From: Imbricaverruca yamaguchii
Lineage: Eukaryota > Arthropoda > Thecostraca > Neoverrucidae
Length of the DNA stretch: 64,000 bases
Direction of reading: 5' to 3'
NCBI GenBank assembly: GCA_034440575.1
Contig: JAOTOL010001454.1
Coordinates: forward strand, 616,001-680,000
Shown here: piece by piece, positions 62,418-64,000 of the stretch
Layout: every line of letters begins with the position of its first letter
How positions within the stretch are numbered: position 1 is the first letter of the stretch
Translations under genes and position numbers: made by a program
Notes under the pieces: model-generated
Database searches by the model: none
Told to the model about the DNA's origin: nothing
The model's input: only the letters and a program-made list of their open reading frames with translations

Positions 62418-62429
62418 GGGTATTCCGTA

Positions 62430-63000
62430 GCTTTTTAAAATAAGTTACGACGGAAACAGAAGCTGGTTGCGGACATTGTTAGCGAACAATATTGTAGCTC
62501 CTGAGAATGAATTCCACAGCCAGAAGGCGGTGTGTTGTGTTGTCTGTTTTTCTGCTTCAAACACCGCTTGAAATTTATCGATGATTGCCTGGCATGCGTC
62601 TCGTTTTTTTAATCGAAAGAACGGCACAATTGAATGTGCGAATTTGTGAAGTTGCTACTATGATGAGGTCAGGAGAACCCAGTCAATGATGAGACTTTAT
62701 GGGAATATCCTTTGGTATCCTATCCTAGCACGAACATACCCTTATTTAATTAACAAAAATACTGCCTGACAAAATTGTGTATGTAAGGAGGAAGAACACA
62801 TTCGAAAATCACGTCCCGAATTTTGTATGTTTGGATCAGTTTATGATAATTTGTTCTCAAAATCCATGCGTTTTTATTTAAGCTGGAATATCTTTTCATA
62901 GGCTCTTCAATGGCATCGGATGTGAACAAATCGGTCATGAAAGGCAGACAGCAGGATCTGAAAATATCGATTATCCCTTTCATTCATTTCTGCATCCCCC
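62430..63000. other. AT-rich spacer without a recognised gene
   Basis: Nothing identifiable on either strand. Confidence 0.4.
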
Positions 63001-63023
63001 TGTCATTGCCAAAACTGTGACAG

Positions 63024-63102
63024 GTATGTGCCACGTCACAAGGAATGGATCGTCGTGTCCCGTGAGACACTCGCCCGGCTAGTCAACGAAATCTGTGGAG
63101 GG
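63024..63102 (+). CDS. Possible coding exon of an unidentified gene
   Basis: The frame after the acceptor AACTGTGACAG reads YVPRHKEWIVVSRETLARLV then NEICGG. It has balanced amino acid use, unlike the repeat-driven frames nearby. The donor GGG|GTAGCC is weak; without it the frame stays open to TAA at 63190-63192. I do not recognise the family, and it does not match the missing QTRT2 tail. Confidence 0.35.
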
Positions 63103-63539
63103 GTAGCCTTTGTCTGCTCCCCCTCGCACATCTGCACTTCTCGCAGCCGATCGGAGCCCGCCTATAATGTGGTTGTCTGCATTAATTGGTAATGTGTAGA
63201 AGTAATGCTAAGAGCAGTGAAGTCATTAGCATAGCAACAGTACTGTGTGGACGCATTGTCGCTTGTATGTAATGCTTTCAACAGTAATATTTAATATAAG
63301 TGAATGCTTAAAAGTAACGTATGCAGCAGTAGCATCATGTGGAAGTGATGTAGAGGTCAGTAGAGTATGTGGTAGTCAGGGTTGAAAAAAATCCTATCCA
63401 GTTCAGGGGCGCGTGCCCCCCCCCTGACACACATTCGATATTCTAGACCCCCACAACTTGTGAGCGTAAGTTGCAAAGTGCAACTTTGCAACTTCGCTAC
63501 GTGTCGGAGCAGTTCCTCGACGAACAGCCAACTCTGTGA

Positions 63540-64000
63540 CAGTATTGGCGGCACGCCACAGCGCCTCCCGTGACCTGTGTCGTGCTGTACCCCCAGGAGG
63601 GCCGGACCAGGTGACACCCACCGAGCTGTGCTACACACACACAACACTGGGGGCACGCCACAGCGCCTCCCGTGACCTGTATCGTGCTGTACCCCCAGGA
63701 GGGCCGGACCAGGTGACACCCACCGAGCTGTGCTACACACACACAACACTGGGGGCACGCCACAGCGCCTCCCGTGACCTGTATCGTGCTGTACCCCCAG
63801 GGCCGGACCAGGTGACACCCACCGAGCTGTGCTACACACACACAACACTGGGGGCACGCCACAGCGCCTCCCGTGACCTGTATCGTGCTGTACCCCCAGG
63901 AGGGCCGGACCAGGTGACGCCCACCGAGCTGCGCTACACACACACAACACTGGCGGCACGCCACAGCGCCTCCCGTGACCTGTGTCGTGCTGTACCCCCA
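63540..64000 (+). repeat. 102-bp tandem array at the window edge, possibly coding
   Basis: More than four units (102, 99 and 102 bp between GGACCAGGTGAC at 63604, 63706, 63805 and 63907) continue past the window. All spacings are multiples of 3, including the one 3-bp deletion. In the plus frame each unit reads PGGPDQVTPTELCYTHTT then LGARHSASRDLYRAVP with no stop. Two minus frames are also open. The left edge TGTGACAG|TATTGGCGG looks like an acceptor, similar to the exon-edge arrays in QTRT2. Coding status is unresolved. Confidence 0.6.

Overview
This window is invertebrate nuclear DNA, most likely from an arthropod; a crustacean is plausible but the sequence does not prove it. The evidence is intron-containing genes with GT..AG junctions, tRNA-derived SINEs, CR1-like and Penelope-like retroelements, TTAA-flanked inverted-repeat elements, and very long (CA)n, (TA)n and (GTGC)n tracts. 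There is no bacterial operon structure. Almost all long open frames are side effects of tandem repeats whose units are multiples of 3 bp.

Real genes occupy the left third. The window opens in the last coding exon of ribosomal protein L28 (157-345, +). From 8765 to about 20146 (+) lies a seven-exon gene for the accessory subunit of eukaryotic queuine tRNA-ribosyltransferase (QTRT2). All six junction phases close, the parts align in order along the family, and the zinc-site cysteines are present in exon 7. A CpG-rich stretch at about 6820-7084, ending in a GTAAGT donor, is the best candidate for its promoter and noncoding first exon. The family's C-terminal tail (about 35 residues) was not found. 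The introns hold several minisatellites. Two of these are amplifications of the gene's own exon edges: about 24 copies of the intron 1/exon 2 acceptor, and three copies of the exon 6 donor. A third array abuts the exon 6 acceptor.

From 17.3 to 27.1 kb lie decayed mobile elements and repeats: a Penelope-like fragment with an inverted partial copy, four tRNA-type SINEs in the window (one with a perfect 13-bp target duplication), a 1.5-kb element with about 0.4-kb inverted repeats, GC-rich minisatellites, and a 238-bp (CA)n tract. A frameshifted transposase-like pseudogene lies earlier, at 5.4-6.2 kb (-).

The right part is dominated by two nearly identical units, 27105-41256 and 47830-61083, in the same orientation. 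Each is inserted between CA repeats, while the flanks beyond are unrelated. The ends carry a short imperfect inverted repeat and clusters of an ACCGAGGAC motif. Each unit contains TTAA-flanked elements of about 0.8 kb. One of these is present only in the left unit, and its exact empty site is preserved in the right unit. The units have no convincing long genes. They are either a large non-autonomous transposable element or a peculiar segmental duplication. Between them lie a 340-bp (GTGC)n tract, an internally deleted CR1-like retrotransposon, and several minisatellites, one of which (69 bp) keeps a 251-codon frame open.

The right edge has a near-perfect 240-bp foldback sequence, a possible exon near 63.0 kb, and a 102-bp array that runs off the window.
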